This document shows, piece after piece, positions 41,180-49,756 of a DNA stretch of 64,000 nucleotides. Source of the stretch: Cytophagaceae bacterium (GTDB lineage Bacteria; Bacteroidota; Bacteroidia; Cytophagales; Cyclobacteriaceae); contig CP030886.1 in NCBI GenBank assembly GCA_006969745.1, positions 1,585,234 through 1,649,233 of the forward strand. Direction: 5' to 3'. A program made the position numbers and the translations under genes. The notes below the pieces were generated by a model that saw only the letters and a program-made list of their open reading frames with translations, was not told the DNA's origin and did not search any database. Position 1 is the stretch's first letter; the number at the start of each line of letters is the position of its first letter.

Positions 41180-42706
41180 TCAATTAAGTCTTAGGGCAAA
41201 TGTGGCTCCTTTGCGTGGCTCGCTTTCTACTCTAATCCCACCTCTGTGGTAGTCAATTATCGTTTTAATGATATACAGGCCAAGGCCTGATCCGTCGACA
41301 TGAGAATGTAACCTGGTATAGGGTCTGAATATTTCATTTTTGAATTTTATAGCATCAAAACCAAGCCCATTATCCTTGAAAATAATGGTCGTGTGTCCTT
41401 TTACATTCTTTGATTTGATTCTAATTTGTAAAGGTTTTTCAGGATCACGATAGGATAGTGAATTAGCTAATAAATGCTTGAAAATGACCTTGAGCTGTGA
41501 CTTAGGGTAATGTATCAATGGTGCTTCAGAAAAATCTTTCTTTATTGCCGCATTTGCACTCTTAATCTTTCCTAAATGGTTCGAAACCACCTCCTTGAGC
41601 ACCTCATCTATGTCTAATTCCTCGCCATCAGATGATAATTCCTCGCGGACTTTGTTCACTTCTATTAGTGATGTTACGGTTTTTTCAAGTTGCTGATTTG
41701 TCTTCCTCGCATTGTTTAAGATGGCCTTGAAATTTGATTGATTTAGATTCTCTTTTCCAAGCATCTCAAGTAATGAGCCCAGGTTGGTAATAGGAGCTTT
41801 CAAATCGTCTGCTGTGCTATATGAAAAATGGATGAATTGATCAATTTCTTCTTGCGAGTAAGCCAAGCGATCAGCCATGCTATTGAATGACTCTACTATG
41901 TCGCTGGTTATGCTATTGGAACTCAATTTAATTTTCGCGCTGTAGTTGCCGGAACCTATACGTTCTGCCCCGGCTCGAATATCTTCGAGTGGACGCCAAA
42001 TTCTGTAGCTAAAAGTATAAACCGCCAGCAGAGACAATATCACAAAAAGTAAAGTAAGGGTAACAATCCACTTCATGGAAAGCACCTCTTCTTGCTCTAC
42101 TACTTTGACCAATGCCTCAGTAAACATTTCATGACGCATCAGTACACCTTCCACTTGTTTATTAAACTGATCTTCTTCAGACTCGACACGCTCTGAAGCA
42201 AATACTGCCTCCTCAATTCTTCCTTCTTCTAATAAATCGATTACTTCAAGTGCGTGAATTTCATAGCTGGTATGGTCACTTTCTAATTTCTTTATCGAAA
42301 GTAGCAGACCCTTTAGTTTGATTCGCTGTGCCTCTTGATTGGTTTTTTTTAGAGCGTCTATTACTTCTTGTTCTGCCTCTAATAAATCCACATCAACCAG
42401 CTTAGCCAAATATCTGAAGGTGCTATCTGCTTCAGCAAATCCCTGCAGTGCAATGTCACTGTTGGTATCCAGTTCTTCAGAATATCGAATGGCTCGCTCA
42501 AAGGCAATAGCCTGTTCCAACTGGTTGGTTTCAATTTGGGTAAGGATCTCAATAATTGGCAAATCAATGTTGGCCACATCATCTATGTCCTTGTGGGTGG
42601 CAACAATTCTAAGGAGTCCAAATGCACCGAGTATCAGAATTAAGAAAATGATAAACGTGCTCCTTCGAAGGATTATTTCTTTTATTCGATTAGGTCTGCG
42701 GGTCAT
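41180..42706 (-). CDS. histidine-kinase-like protein with Asp at the phosphoacceptor position
   Basis: 508 residues. Transmembrane helix 1 at about 14-35, a four-helix-bundle periplasmic region, helix 2 at about 213-235, HAMP (SYRIWRPLEDIRAGAERIGS), a dimerisation helix and a full HATPase domain with N box (HLLANSLSYRD), G1 (DNGLGF) and G2 (GSGLGLYIIK). Where kinases have SHDLKAP this protein has ADDLKAP: residue 300 is Asp (codon GAC, one base from CAC). It may bind ATP and phosphorylate another DHp domain, or only sense and scaffold. Confidence 0.85.
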   Translation of the reverse strand: MTRRPNRIKEIILRRSTFIIFLILILGAFGLLRIVATHKDIDDVANIDLPIIEILTQIETNQLEQAIAFERAIRYSEELDTNSDIALQGFAEADSTFRYLAKLVDVDLLEAEQEVIDALKKTNQEAQRIKLKGLLLSIKKLESDHTSYEIHALEVIDLLEEGRIEEAVFASERVESEEDQFNKQVEGVLMRHEMFTEALVKVVEQEEVLSMKWIVTLTLLFVILSLLAVYTFSYRIWRPLEDIRAGAERIGSGNYSAKIKLSSNSITSDIVESFNSMADRLAYSQEEIDQFIHFSYSTADDLKAPITNLGSLLEMLGKENLNQSNFKAILNNARKTNQQLEKTVTSLIEVNKVREELSSDGEELDIDEVLKEVVSNHLGKIKSANAAIKKDFSEAPLIHYPKSQLKVIFKHLLANSLSYRDPEKPLQIRIKSKNVKGHTTIIFKDNGLGFDAIKFKNEIFRPYTRLHSHVDGSGLGLYIIKTIIDYHRGGIRVESEPRKGATFALRLN

Positions 42707-42744
42707 GGTGAGAGCTCGAGCGTAATTTTCAGGTTTTGAAGCGA

Positions 42745-43533
42745 CTAATCTAATTCAATTTTAGCGGTCATTACGCGAATTGCGTCATCAAGATTCATAG
42801 TTTCGATTTTGAGCTGCTGGAGAAGCTCTTCGTATGTCTCTCTACTTTCCCAATTTAATTTGATCAGATCGATCAATGCCAGAATGGTAGAAAGTGGGTG
42901 TCTGATGCTGTGAGAGGTATAAAATGCATGATCAGAGAGCTTTCGAGCAAGTTTTTCTTTTTCCTTCTCTTCTCCTTTCAGCGTGCTCACCTCATTCCTA
43001 TGTAGAAAATCTTCTTTTAACCTAAGCAGTGCATCATAGCACTGACTAATCATAGACGCACCAGTAATAAGAATAAGCTTGTCATGATCTACAAAATCTT
43101 TTTTTGCTTGCCATTCTACGGTGAGGACTCCAAAAAGCCTATTATCATTCCAAACCTGAATACATGCCCAAGACCTTAAACGGTTTTTAAGTAAATAATC
43201 TATGGCAAATTCCTCAAACTCGTCTGAAGAGTCGTTGCTATCTACATATACAAATTGAAGTTCTTTGAGCTGCTCTATAAATGTGGGGAAAGTAAGCTTG
43301 TCAGGGGCTTTTCCTGCAGACGGACGGTTACTTTCAATATCGAAAGATTGGATGCTTTCAAATTCATCTTTCTCTGAACGGTAAAGCCAAAATGAAGCTC
43401 GTGAGGCATTCGTAGATTTACATACCACAGGTATTAGCTCGATTACAAAGTCTTTGAACTTACCTCCTTGCAAAGCTTCTGATCGGCTTAATTTTAATAT
43501 AGCATCTGCTTTTTGTGTGTTTTGTAGGCTCAT
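42745..43533 (-). CDS. GAF domain protein ending in a HisKA-like helix with His but no ATPase domain
   Basis: 262 residues. A GAF domain covers about residues 18-170 (VCKSTNASRASFWLYRSE, LLKNRLRSWACIQVWNDNRL, GVLTVEWQAKKDFVDHDKLI). A coiled coil leads to FYTSHSIRHPLSTILALIDL with a candidate phosphoacceptor His at 208, and the protein ends 54 residues later, before any CA domain. The next gene (38 bp downstream) has a CA domain but no His. Together they could make one kinase. Confidence 0.8.
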   Translation of the reverse strand: MSLQNTQKADAILKLSRSEALQGGKFKDFVIELIPVVCKSTNASRASFWLYRSEKDEFESIQSFDIESNRPSAGKAPDKLTFPTFIEQLKELQFVYVDSNDSSDEFEEFAIDYLLKNRLRSWACIQVWNDNRLFGVLTVEWQAKKDFVDHDKLILITGASMISQCYDALLRLKEDFLHRNEVSTLKGEEKEKEKLARKLSDHAFYTSHSIRHPLSTILALIDLIKLNWESRETYEELLQQLKIETMNLDDAIRVMTAKIELD

Positions 43534-43585
43534 ATGCTGGCTATAAAAAAATGAAGGTAAAAAAGTTCATACGATAAAAGAAATC

Positions 43586-44005
43586 CTATTTAGCAAACAG
43601 GTCTTCATCATTTTTAAAGGATTTAAACTCAAGGGCGTTTCCGGATGGGTCCTTAAAAAACATGGTTGCCTGCTCGCCTACCTGTCCCTCAAATCTTATA
43701 TAGGGTTCAATTACGAATGTAACTTTTGCTGCTTGCAGCCGCTTAGATAATGACTCCCAATCTTCCCAATCAAGCACTACGCCAAAATGGGGAACCGGAA
43801 CTGCCTTTCCATCTACTGGATTTACGTTTGCCTCATCCATTTGATCCACTTGATGGATAACAAATTGATGACCAAAAAAATTGAAATCGACCCAGCATTC
43901 GGACGAACGACCTTCTTCAAAACCCATAACCTCACGATAAAAGACTCGGGTTTCTTCCAAGTCTTTTACCGGTACGGCCAGGTGAAAAGGTCGAATGCTT
44001 TTCAT
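43586..44005 (-). CDS. VOC-family (glyoxalase-like) protein
   Basis: 139 residues. The beta-alpha-beta-beta-beta modules open with RPFHLAVPVKDLEETRVFYR and close with FFKDPSGNALEFKSFK. Metal ligands appear as His in FHLAVPV, His in VPHFGVVLDW and Glu in ALEFKSF. VOC enzymes include glyoxalases, dioxygenases and bleomycin-type binding proteins. Overlaps the pruA stop by one base, so it is translated together with PruA; the substrate is unknown. Confidence 0.82.
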   Translation of the reverse strand: MKSIRPFHLAVPVKDLEETRVFYREVMGFEEGRSSECWVDFNFFGHQFVIHQVDQMDEANVNPVDGKAVPVPHFGVVLDWEDWESLSKRLQAAKVTFVIEPYIRFEGQVGEQATMFFKDPSGNALEFKSFKNDEDLFAK

Positions 44006-45630
44006 TATCCTAAAAATGGATATCTGTAATCCGTAGGAGAAACGAATGTCTCTTTAATTGTTCTGGCACTCACCCACCTCATCAAATTCATCATCGCTCC
44101 AGCTTTGTCATTGGTACCGGAACCTCTGGCTCCTCCAAATGGCTGCTGCCCCACCACTGCACCTGTAGGCTTATCGTTAATGTAGAAGTTGCCTGCAGCA
44201 TTTCTAAGCTTATAAGTAGCCATATCAACTGCATACCGATCCTTGCTGAAAATAGCTCCTGTAAGTGCATATGGTGATGTTTGATCCACTACATCAAGTA
44301 TTTCCTCAAATTTATTCTCATCGTAAACATGTACTGTGAGAACTGGACCGAAGATTTCTTCGCACATCGTTCTGTACTTTGGATCTTTCGCTTCTATTAC
44401 GGTAGGCTCTACAAACCAGCCTTTAGAATCATCATAATTGCCACCGGCAATGATCTCAACATTACTATCTGATTTCGCCTGATCAATGTAGCCAGATATC
44501 TTCTTGAAGGCTCCTCCATCAATTACAGCATTCACAAAATTGGACGGATCTTCCGGCGATCCCATTTTGATTGATTTCAAATCTTCAATCATATATTTCT
44601 TAACATCTTCCCAAAGGTTGGATGGTACGTAAGCCCTTGAGGCTGCGCTACATTTTTGCCCCTGAAATTCAAAAGCTCCACGTACTAATCCTGTTGCGAG
44701 TTCTTTAGCATCAGCTGACTTGTGAGCCACAACAAAATCTTTTCCCCCAGTCTCACCCACAATTCTCGGATAGGTTTTATAAGCATCAAGGTTTGCCCCA
44801 ATAGTTTTCCACAACGTCTTAAAGACGCCGGTACTTCCGGTAAAATGCAATCCGGCAAAATCTGGGTGATTGAATACTACATCTCCTGCAACTGGACCGT
44901 CTACATAGATAAGATTGATCACGCCATCTGGCAGTCCGGCTTTTTTGAATACCTCCATTATTACCTGTGCTGAATACACTTGCGTATAGCTTGGCTTCCA
45001 AACCACCGTATTACCAAGCATTGCAGGAGCTGCTGGTAAATTTCCTGAAATCGCTGTAAAGTTGAATGGAGTAATTGCAAAAATGAATCCCTCTAGTGGA
45101 CGATATTCCATTCTGTTCCAAATTCCTTCTGATGAGATTGGCTGTTGCATATATAGCTCCTGCATAAATGATGCATTGAATCGAAGAAAATCGATAAACT
45201 CACAAGCTGCATCTATTTCCGCTTGATGGACATTCTTACCTTGACCCAACATGGTTGCTGCATTGATCTTGGCCCTGTAAGGTCCTGCAAGAAGATCTGC
45301 AGCCTTCAAAAAGATGCTGGCTCTATTTTCCCAAGTCATTTTCTCCCAGTCTTCCTTGGCAGCAAGTGCAGCGTCAATCGCCGCCTTCACATGTGTAGCG
45401 TCTCCTTCTGAAAAATGGCCCAATACATGCTTATGATCATGAGGGCACGTCATTGCAATTTTGTTGTCGGTATGAACCTCCTTATCGCCAATGAACATTG
45501 GCGCTTCTATTTGCTGGTTATACATCTCTTTGTATTTGGCCAGCAACTCTTCACGTGGCGCAGTACCGGGTGCATAACTTAATACTGGTTCGTTTATGGG
45601 ATCAGGTACGAAAAAATTTCCTTTTGGCAT
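44005..45630 (-). CDS. pruA: L-glutamate gamma-semialdehyde dehydrogenase (1-pyrroline-5-carboxylate dehydrogenase)
   Basis: 541 residues. ALDH4-type: FAITPFNFTAISGNLPAAPA, catalytic Glu in GETGGKDFVVAH, catalytic Cys in GQKCSAASRAYV, and the C-terminal PTGAVVGQQPFGGARGSGTN. Second step of proline degradation, converting glutamate semialdehyde to glutamate with NAD+. Single-function form without the proline dehydrogenase domain; no putA-like gene is in the window. Confidence 0.95.
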   Translation of the reverse strand: MPKGNFFVPDPINEPVLSYAPGTAPREELLAKYKEMYNQQIEAPMFIGDKEVHTDNKIAMTCPHDHKHVLGHFSEGDATHVKAAIDAALAAKEDWEKMTWENRASIFLKAADLLAGPYRAKINAATMLGQGKNVHQAEIDAACEFIDFLRFNASFMQELYMQQPISSEGIWNRMEYRPLEGFIFAITPFNFTAISGNLPAAPAMLGNTVVWKPSYTQVYSAQVIMEVFKKAGLPDGVINLIYVDGPVAGDVVFNHPDFAGLHFTGSTGVFKTLWKTIGANLDAYKTYPRIVGETGGKDFVVAHKSADAKELATGLVRGAFEFQGQKCSAASRAYVPSNLWEDVKKYMIEDLKSIKMGSPEDPSNFVNAVIDGGAFKKISGYIDQAKSDSNVEIIAGGNYDDSKGWFVEPTVIEAKDPKYRTMCEEIFGPVLTVHVYDENKFEEILDVVDQTSPYALTGAIFSKDRYAVDMATYKLRNAAGNFYINDKPTGAVVGQQPFGGARGSGTNDKAGAMMNLMRWVSARTIKETFVSPTDYRYPFLG

Positions 45631-45718
45631 CTCTCTTTTTGTTTATAGATAGGAGCGCAAAAGTAAGGCGAATAGTTCAAAAAATTTTTCTTGTGGGTAG
45701 CGAGTAAATCGCTACACG

Positions 45719-46405
45719 CTAAAGAAGCTTAAGTAGCTCCATGTGGGATTGGATGGTAAAGTCAGCCAATGATTTTTTACGCCCGGATGGATCGTAGAAT
45801 ACTGTTTTTATTCCAAAATCTCTGGCACCTTGAATATCTGTGCGTGGATTGTCCCCTATCATAATGCTTTCAGATTTATTTGCCTGAGCTTCTTTTAGCG
45901 AGTACTCAAAAATTTCAGGACTTGGCTTCCGAGAATCTATGCATTCGGATGTAACCATGACCTTAAAAAACTTGGTGATCCCAGAGCTATCGAGCTTTCT
46001 GTTTTGAGCGTCAAGAAATCCATTTGTAATAATGTGGAGTTCATATTTATTCGATAGGTAATGGAGTGCCGTCAATGCATCTTCCATCAGGTATGGTTTC
46101 AAGGAGCAATTATTGAGAAAATACGTTGAGGCAATATTGGATTTTGTGTCGTTTATCCCACTTGCACTGAATACCTCGGTAAACCTACGCGTTTTGATGT
46201 ATTCGCGATCTATCAAACCATCGTTGTATTTTACCCACAGTTTGTTATTTACCTCGTAAAAAGTTTTAACAAATTTTTTGACGGTGAGGCCGGTATCAGC
46301 TAACTCCAGCTGTGTGTAAATTTCGAATAAAGTCTCTTGAGCACTTCGATCGTAATCCCATAATGTATGATCAAGATCGAAGAAAATGTGTTTAATTCCC
46401 TTCAC
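45719..46405 (-). CDS. HAD-family hydrolase, YjjG-type noncanonical-nucleotide phosphatase
   Basis: 228 residues. HAD motif I is FFDLDHTLWDYDRSAQETL, motif II is ITNGFL, motif III Lys is in RKPSPEIFEYSLKEA, and motif IV is MIGDNPRTDIQGARDFG. The DHTLWDY start is characteristic of YjjG-like 5'-nucleotidases that remove house-cleaning nucleotides. Overlaps the ArsR gene by 4 bp, so both form an operon. Confidence 0.85.
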   Translation of the reverse strand: MKGIKHIFFDLDHTLWDYDRSAQETLFEIYTQLELADTGLTVKKFVKTFYEVNNKLWVKYNDGLIDREYIKTRRFTEVFSASGINDTKSNIASTYFLNNCSLKPYLMEDALTALHYLSNKYELHIITNGFLDAQNRKLDSSGITKFFKVMVTSECIDSRKPSPEIFEYSLKEAQANKSESIMIGDNPRTDIQGARDFGIKTVFYDPSGRKKSLADFTIQSHMELLKLL

Positions 46406-46785
46406 CTATTATATTTTTTCGCCTCAATCTTATTCTTTGCAAGCGCAAGGTTAGCATTCATTGTTTTATAAACTTCAAGATCTTTGCGTAATACGGGGTC
46501 TTTACTTAAAAATTCGAAGATCTGGCTAACCATGTCATAGCCTTCCTCTTTAATACTGTAAAATACCCATTGATCAAATTTTCTGTAGGTGACCAAACCA
46601 GCATTTTTCAAATACGTTATATGGCGAGAAGTTTTTGTTTGTGTGAAATCCAAAATTGCCTCAAGATCTGAGATACAAAGCTCTTCTTGGCGGTACAATA
46701 GGTGAATGATACGTGTTCTTGATTCATCTGAAAATGATTTGAAGATCTGTGTACCATAAGACAAGTTGAAATTCTTGAGCCTCAT
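46402..46785 (-). CDS. ArsR-family winged-helix regulator
   Basis: 127 residues. The winged helix is IFKSFSDESRTRIIHLLYR, ELCISDLEAILDFTQTKTSR and HITYLKNAGLVTYRK. The usual metal box ELCVCDL is reduced to ELCISDLE with a single Cys, so arsenic-type sensing is unlikely. It may control its partner HAD phosphatase or the divergent gene 73 bp away. Confidence 0.85.
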   Translation of the reverse strand: MRLKNFNLSYGTQIFKSFSDESRTRIIHLLYRQEELCISDLEAILDFTQTKTSRHITYLKNAGLVTYRKFDQWVFYSIKEEGYDMVSQIFEFLSKDPVLRKDLEVYKTMNANLALAKNKIEAKKYNR

Positions 46786-46858
46786 TTTTTAACTACTTTT
46801 ACCGAAATTAAACTTTTATTGGCTAAAACTCTTTAATAGAGTAGATAAAGGAACCGAT

Positions 46859-47476
46859 TTGAGATATATACTGATACTATCATTTTTTGTTTTCTCAATA
46901 GCTCAGCTAAATGCGCAGGAGCGTGCTGAAAAGGTAATTCAGTTTACCGGTGTTGTATTCGGCGCTGATAGCACTTCGGTTGTTCCTGGCACCCATGTAT
47001 ACATCCCAAAGTCGGGAAGGGGTACCACCACTAATCCATATGGCTTTTTCTCTTTACCAGTATTGGAAGGTGATAGCGTACTTTTCAGCGCGGTAGGCTA
47101 TAAGAGAGCTTATTACATTGTCCCGAAACATGATAAAGAATCGAGCTTGCGCGTTATTATATCCTTACAAGATGATATCCAGTTTCTCGAAGAGGTAGAG
47201 ATTCGTCCGTATCCGACGGAGAGTATGTTTAAGGAAGCTTTGATTAGTATGGAACTTCCGGATCAGAAAGAATATGCTAACATTTATCAATGGTTAAATG
47301 CACAGTATATGTCAGATGCATATCTGACATTGTCTGCATCTCCTAATGCTAATCATCAGTATTACATGCAGCTGCAGCGCCAGTCTTACATTAATCGCTA
47401 TTCTCCACCACAAAATCAGTTGCTAAACCCTTTCGCTTGGGCGAATTTTATCAACTCACTCAAGCGAAAGAATTAA
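46859..47476 (+). CDS. carboxypeptidase regulatory-like (CarboxypepD_reg) secreted protein
   Basis: 205 residues from TTG. Signal peptide (YILILSFFVFSIAQLNAQ), then a one-domain beta-sandwich (FTGVVFGADSTSVVPGTHVY, GRGTTTNPYGFFSLPVLEGD) of the kind found before TonB receptors. The C-terminal half is helical and tyrosine/glutamine-rich, without a barrel. Divergent from the ArsR gene, convergent with the dipeptidase. Confidence 0.78.
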   Translation: MRYILILSFFVFSIAQLNAQERAEKVIQFTGVVFGADSTSVVPGTHVYIPKSGRGTTTNPYGFFSLPVLEGDSVLFSAVGYKRAYYIVPKHDKESSLRVIISLQDDIQFLEEVEIRPYPTESMFKEALISMELPDQKEYANIYQWLNAQYMSDAYLTLSASPNANHQYYMQLQRQSYINRYSPPQNQLLNPFAWANFINSLKRKN

Positions 47477-47480
47477 TTTT

Positions 47481-48749
47481 TTAGCTGGCAGACTGAAGCT
47501 CTTGAGCTACCTCCTGCACTTTTCTCCAAACTCTGAAGGTATTCTTGTAGCAAATTTTTTCAATCTCTTCTGCTGAATATCCCCGGATTAATAACTCTTT
47601 GATCAAGTTAGGATAAGTAGAAACATCTTTGAGCCCTTTTGGCAGGCTGTCGCCCACACCATCATAATCTGATCCAAAAGCTACGTGATCAATTCCTACA
47701 AGACTTACCACATGATCAATGTGATCAGCTACTTTTTGAACGTCTTCGTATACATCATTATCAATTGCATACTGATTTGCATAGGCGGTATAGACAGAGT
47801 CATCTGCAGCCAGGCCATTTTCTGCTCTGTAGTTGGTAAGGTCTTCACGCATTTTATCAAATTTATCCTGCGATTCTTTTGAGAGAAAAGTCGATCCAAA
47901 ATTGATATGAATCACTCCTCCATTTGCTGCCATTGCTTTGATTAAATCATCTGGCATATTTCTTTCGAATCCAGGCGTAAATTTTCTCGCAGATGAATGA
48001 GATGCTATCACTGGCGCTTTGGTTAGCCTCAAAGCATCATAAGCTGCACTGTCTGTAACATGAGAAATATCAACCATGATACCCCATTTGTTCATTTCGG
48101 CAATTACTTGTTCTCCGAATGGACTCACACCGTTCCATGTATATGCCGTATCGTAGGATGAGTCACATATTTGATTATCCTTTGAGTGGGTAAGGGTTAT
48201 GTATCTAATCCCTCTGTCGGCGAAGTACTTTACATTGTTTATATCGTCTTCGATCGGTGCTCCATTTTCCATTCCCATTGGAAGTGAAATAAGACCTTGT
48301 TTGAAATTAACCTCTATATCTGCTGGTGTGTTGGCCAAGGCAAACATTTCCGGAAAAGTAACCGGGACACGAGAAACCATATCGATGAGTGAATCGGCAA
48401 AGTCTTTCGCTCCTCCAATCTCTTGATATCGAGAAGGAACATAAATAGACATAAAAGGAGCATCCAGTCCTCCTCTTTTGGCTTTAGGAAAGTCAAAATT
48501 TCCAGTTGTCTCGACAGAAACATCTTCAACTGTTTTAGTGATCATGAAGCCTTTTACATTCATTCTATAAGGCAGATCTACGTGCCCATCAATAATTATA
48601 AAGGATTGAGCAAGCGAATCAGCCATCGCTGTCAGCTCCTCGTCGGACATTTCAGCAATGCTTTTTGTCTCTTTAGGAGCTGGTGAGCAGCCGATCATCA
48701 CGGCAACTATTAGTGTTAGGGGAATTAGTTTTTTAGATAAAAAATCCAT
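47481..48749 (-). CDS. M19 renal-dipeptidase-type lipoprotein
   Basis: 422 residues from ATG at 48749, which gives a lipobox (LIVAVMIGC); an upstream Met adds ten residues without a signal. M19 zinc ligands are in IIDGHVDLPYRM, GMENGAPIEDD, VDISHVTDSAA and VIASHSSARKF, and GSDYDGVGDS. Cleaves dipeptides, including those with D-amino acids, at the outer surface or periplasm. Single gene. Confidence 0.9.
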   Translation of the reverse strand: MDFLSKKLIPLTLIVAVMIGCSPAPKETKSIAEMSDEELTAMADSLAQSFIIIDGHVDLPYRMNVKGFMITKTVEDVSVETTGNFDFPKAKRGGLDAPFMSIYVPSRYQEIGGAKDFADSLIDMVSRVPVTFPEMFALANTPADIEVNFKQGLISLPMGMENGAPIEDDINNVKYFADRGIRYITLTHSKDNQICDSSYDTAYTWNGVSPFGEQVIAEMNKWGIMVDISHVTDSAAYDALRLTKAPVIASHSSARKFTPGFERNMPDDLIKAMAANGGVIHINFGSTFLSKESQDKFDKMREDLTNYRAENGLAADDSVYTAYANQYAIDNDVYEDVQKVADHIDHVVSLVGIDHVAFGSDYDGVGDSLPKGLKDVSTYPNLIKELLIRGYSAEEIEKICYKNTFRVWRKVQEVAQELQSAS

Positions 48750-48966
48750 GTTGTGTTTCAAATTGATTGATTTCGGCAAAAATACCTAATTGCTTCTATT
48801 AACAGCCCATCCGTAAAATAGGATTGCCCGTGTTACATTTTTTTGATATTTTACAGTCAAATGTGAAGGATTTAGGTTCTTCTTATTTTAATTTGATTCG
48901 TTGAGTTTTTAAAAAAATGTGACATTTTTGTATACGGAGTATTTCCGTATTTAATAAACAGACGCT

Positions 48967-49701
48967 ATGACTGACCCTATTTCACCAGAACTACTAAATA
49001 ATTGGAACACTTACGGCGGATACCTGGCCATGGCTGTAGCCGGAGTTGGAGTGTTGATCCTTCTAGGACATTACCTTAAGTTACTCGCAACAGGAGACTA
49101 CAAGACAAGGTACGACTACATCAATATGCATGAAATAAACATGCTATGGAATGGAGCATTGCTTATCATCATTGGTGGTACTCTTTATTTCAACACCATT
49201 TTCGGTGAGTCGACGTGGTTATGGTTTTTTGTAAGACTCTTTATGAGTTCCATGTTTGCCGTAATTCTTGGTGTAATTATCCAAAATGTATTGAAATTCT
49301 ACTATCCATTTTTCATCGAAAAGCGCCTGAAAAAATTAAGATATACTCCAAGAACTTCTCCTGATGGAAGAAAAATGAAATTACTTAGTGAGGAAGAGGA
49401 AGATGTTTATCTGGATGAAGGGATGCAGGCTGAGGAAGATGCTTTCTCTGTTGATTACGATGTGTGGATAGATGAACAGTCTGGTTTCACTAAAATTGAA
49501 AAGTACAATGGTAGGCTTCATGCTCTTCAGTGCAACAACTGCAACTATCAGACTTTGAAAGTAGATAGAGAAGAGGTGATTCAAACAGCTACTGAGACTG
49601 AAGAAGGCGAGTTAATGAAATACTACGCATGTGGGTATTGTGGTCATAAGGAGCGTAAGTCTTTCAAAATAGCAAGATTGAAAACTGGAGAAACAGCTTA
49701 A
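48967..49701 (+). CDS. membrane protein with C-terminal zinc-ribbon-like domain, unknown
   Basis: 244 residues. Three or four hydrophobic helices in the first 120 residues (GYLAMAVAGVGVLILLGHYL, LWNGALLIIIGGTLYF, LWFFVRLFMSSMFAVILGVI), then an acidic cytoplasmic stretch, and a C-terminal pair of Cys-x2-Cys motifs (LQCNNCNYQT and YACGYCGHKE) forming a probable zinc ribbon. I do not recognise the family. Monocistronic with its own terminator and promoter region. Confidence 0.7.
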   Translation: MTDPISPELLNNWNTYGGYLAMAVAGVGVLILLGHYLKLLATGDYKTRYDYINMHEINMLWNGALLIIIGGTLYFNTIFGESTWLWFFVRLFMSSMFAVILGVIIQNVLKFYYPFFIEKRLKKLRYTPRTSPDGRKMKLLSEEEEDVYLDEGMQAEEDAFSVDYDVWIDEQSGFTKIEKYNGRLHALQCNNCNYQTLKVDREEVIQTATETEEGELMKYYACGYCGHKERKSFKIARLKTGETA

Positions 49702-49726
49702 TCAGAAAAAACCGAATAGAAATATT

Positions 49727-49752
49727 ACCCTGACAGAAGTCAGGGTTTTTTT
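49727..49752 (+). terminator. Rho-independent terminator
   Basis: ACCCTGAC agaa GTCAGGGT then seven T, 26 bp after the membrane/zinc-ribbon gene. Confidence 0.88.
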
Positions 49753-49756
49753 GTGT

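Noticed and set aside
42379..42725. Frames opposite and beside the kinase-like gene N-terminus
   Set aside because: They shadow a gene with clear HAMP and HATPase motifs and have no features of their own.
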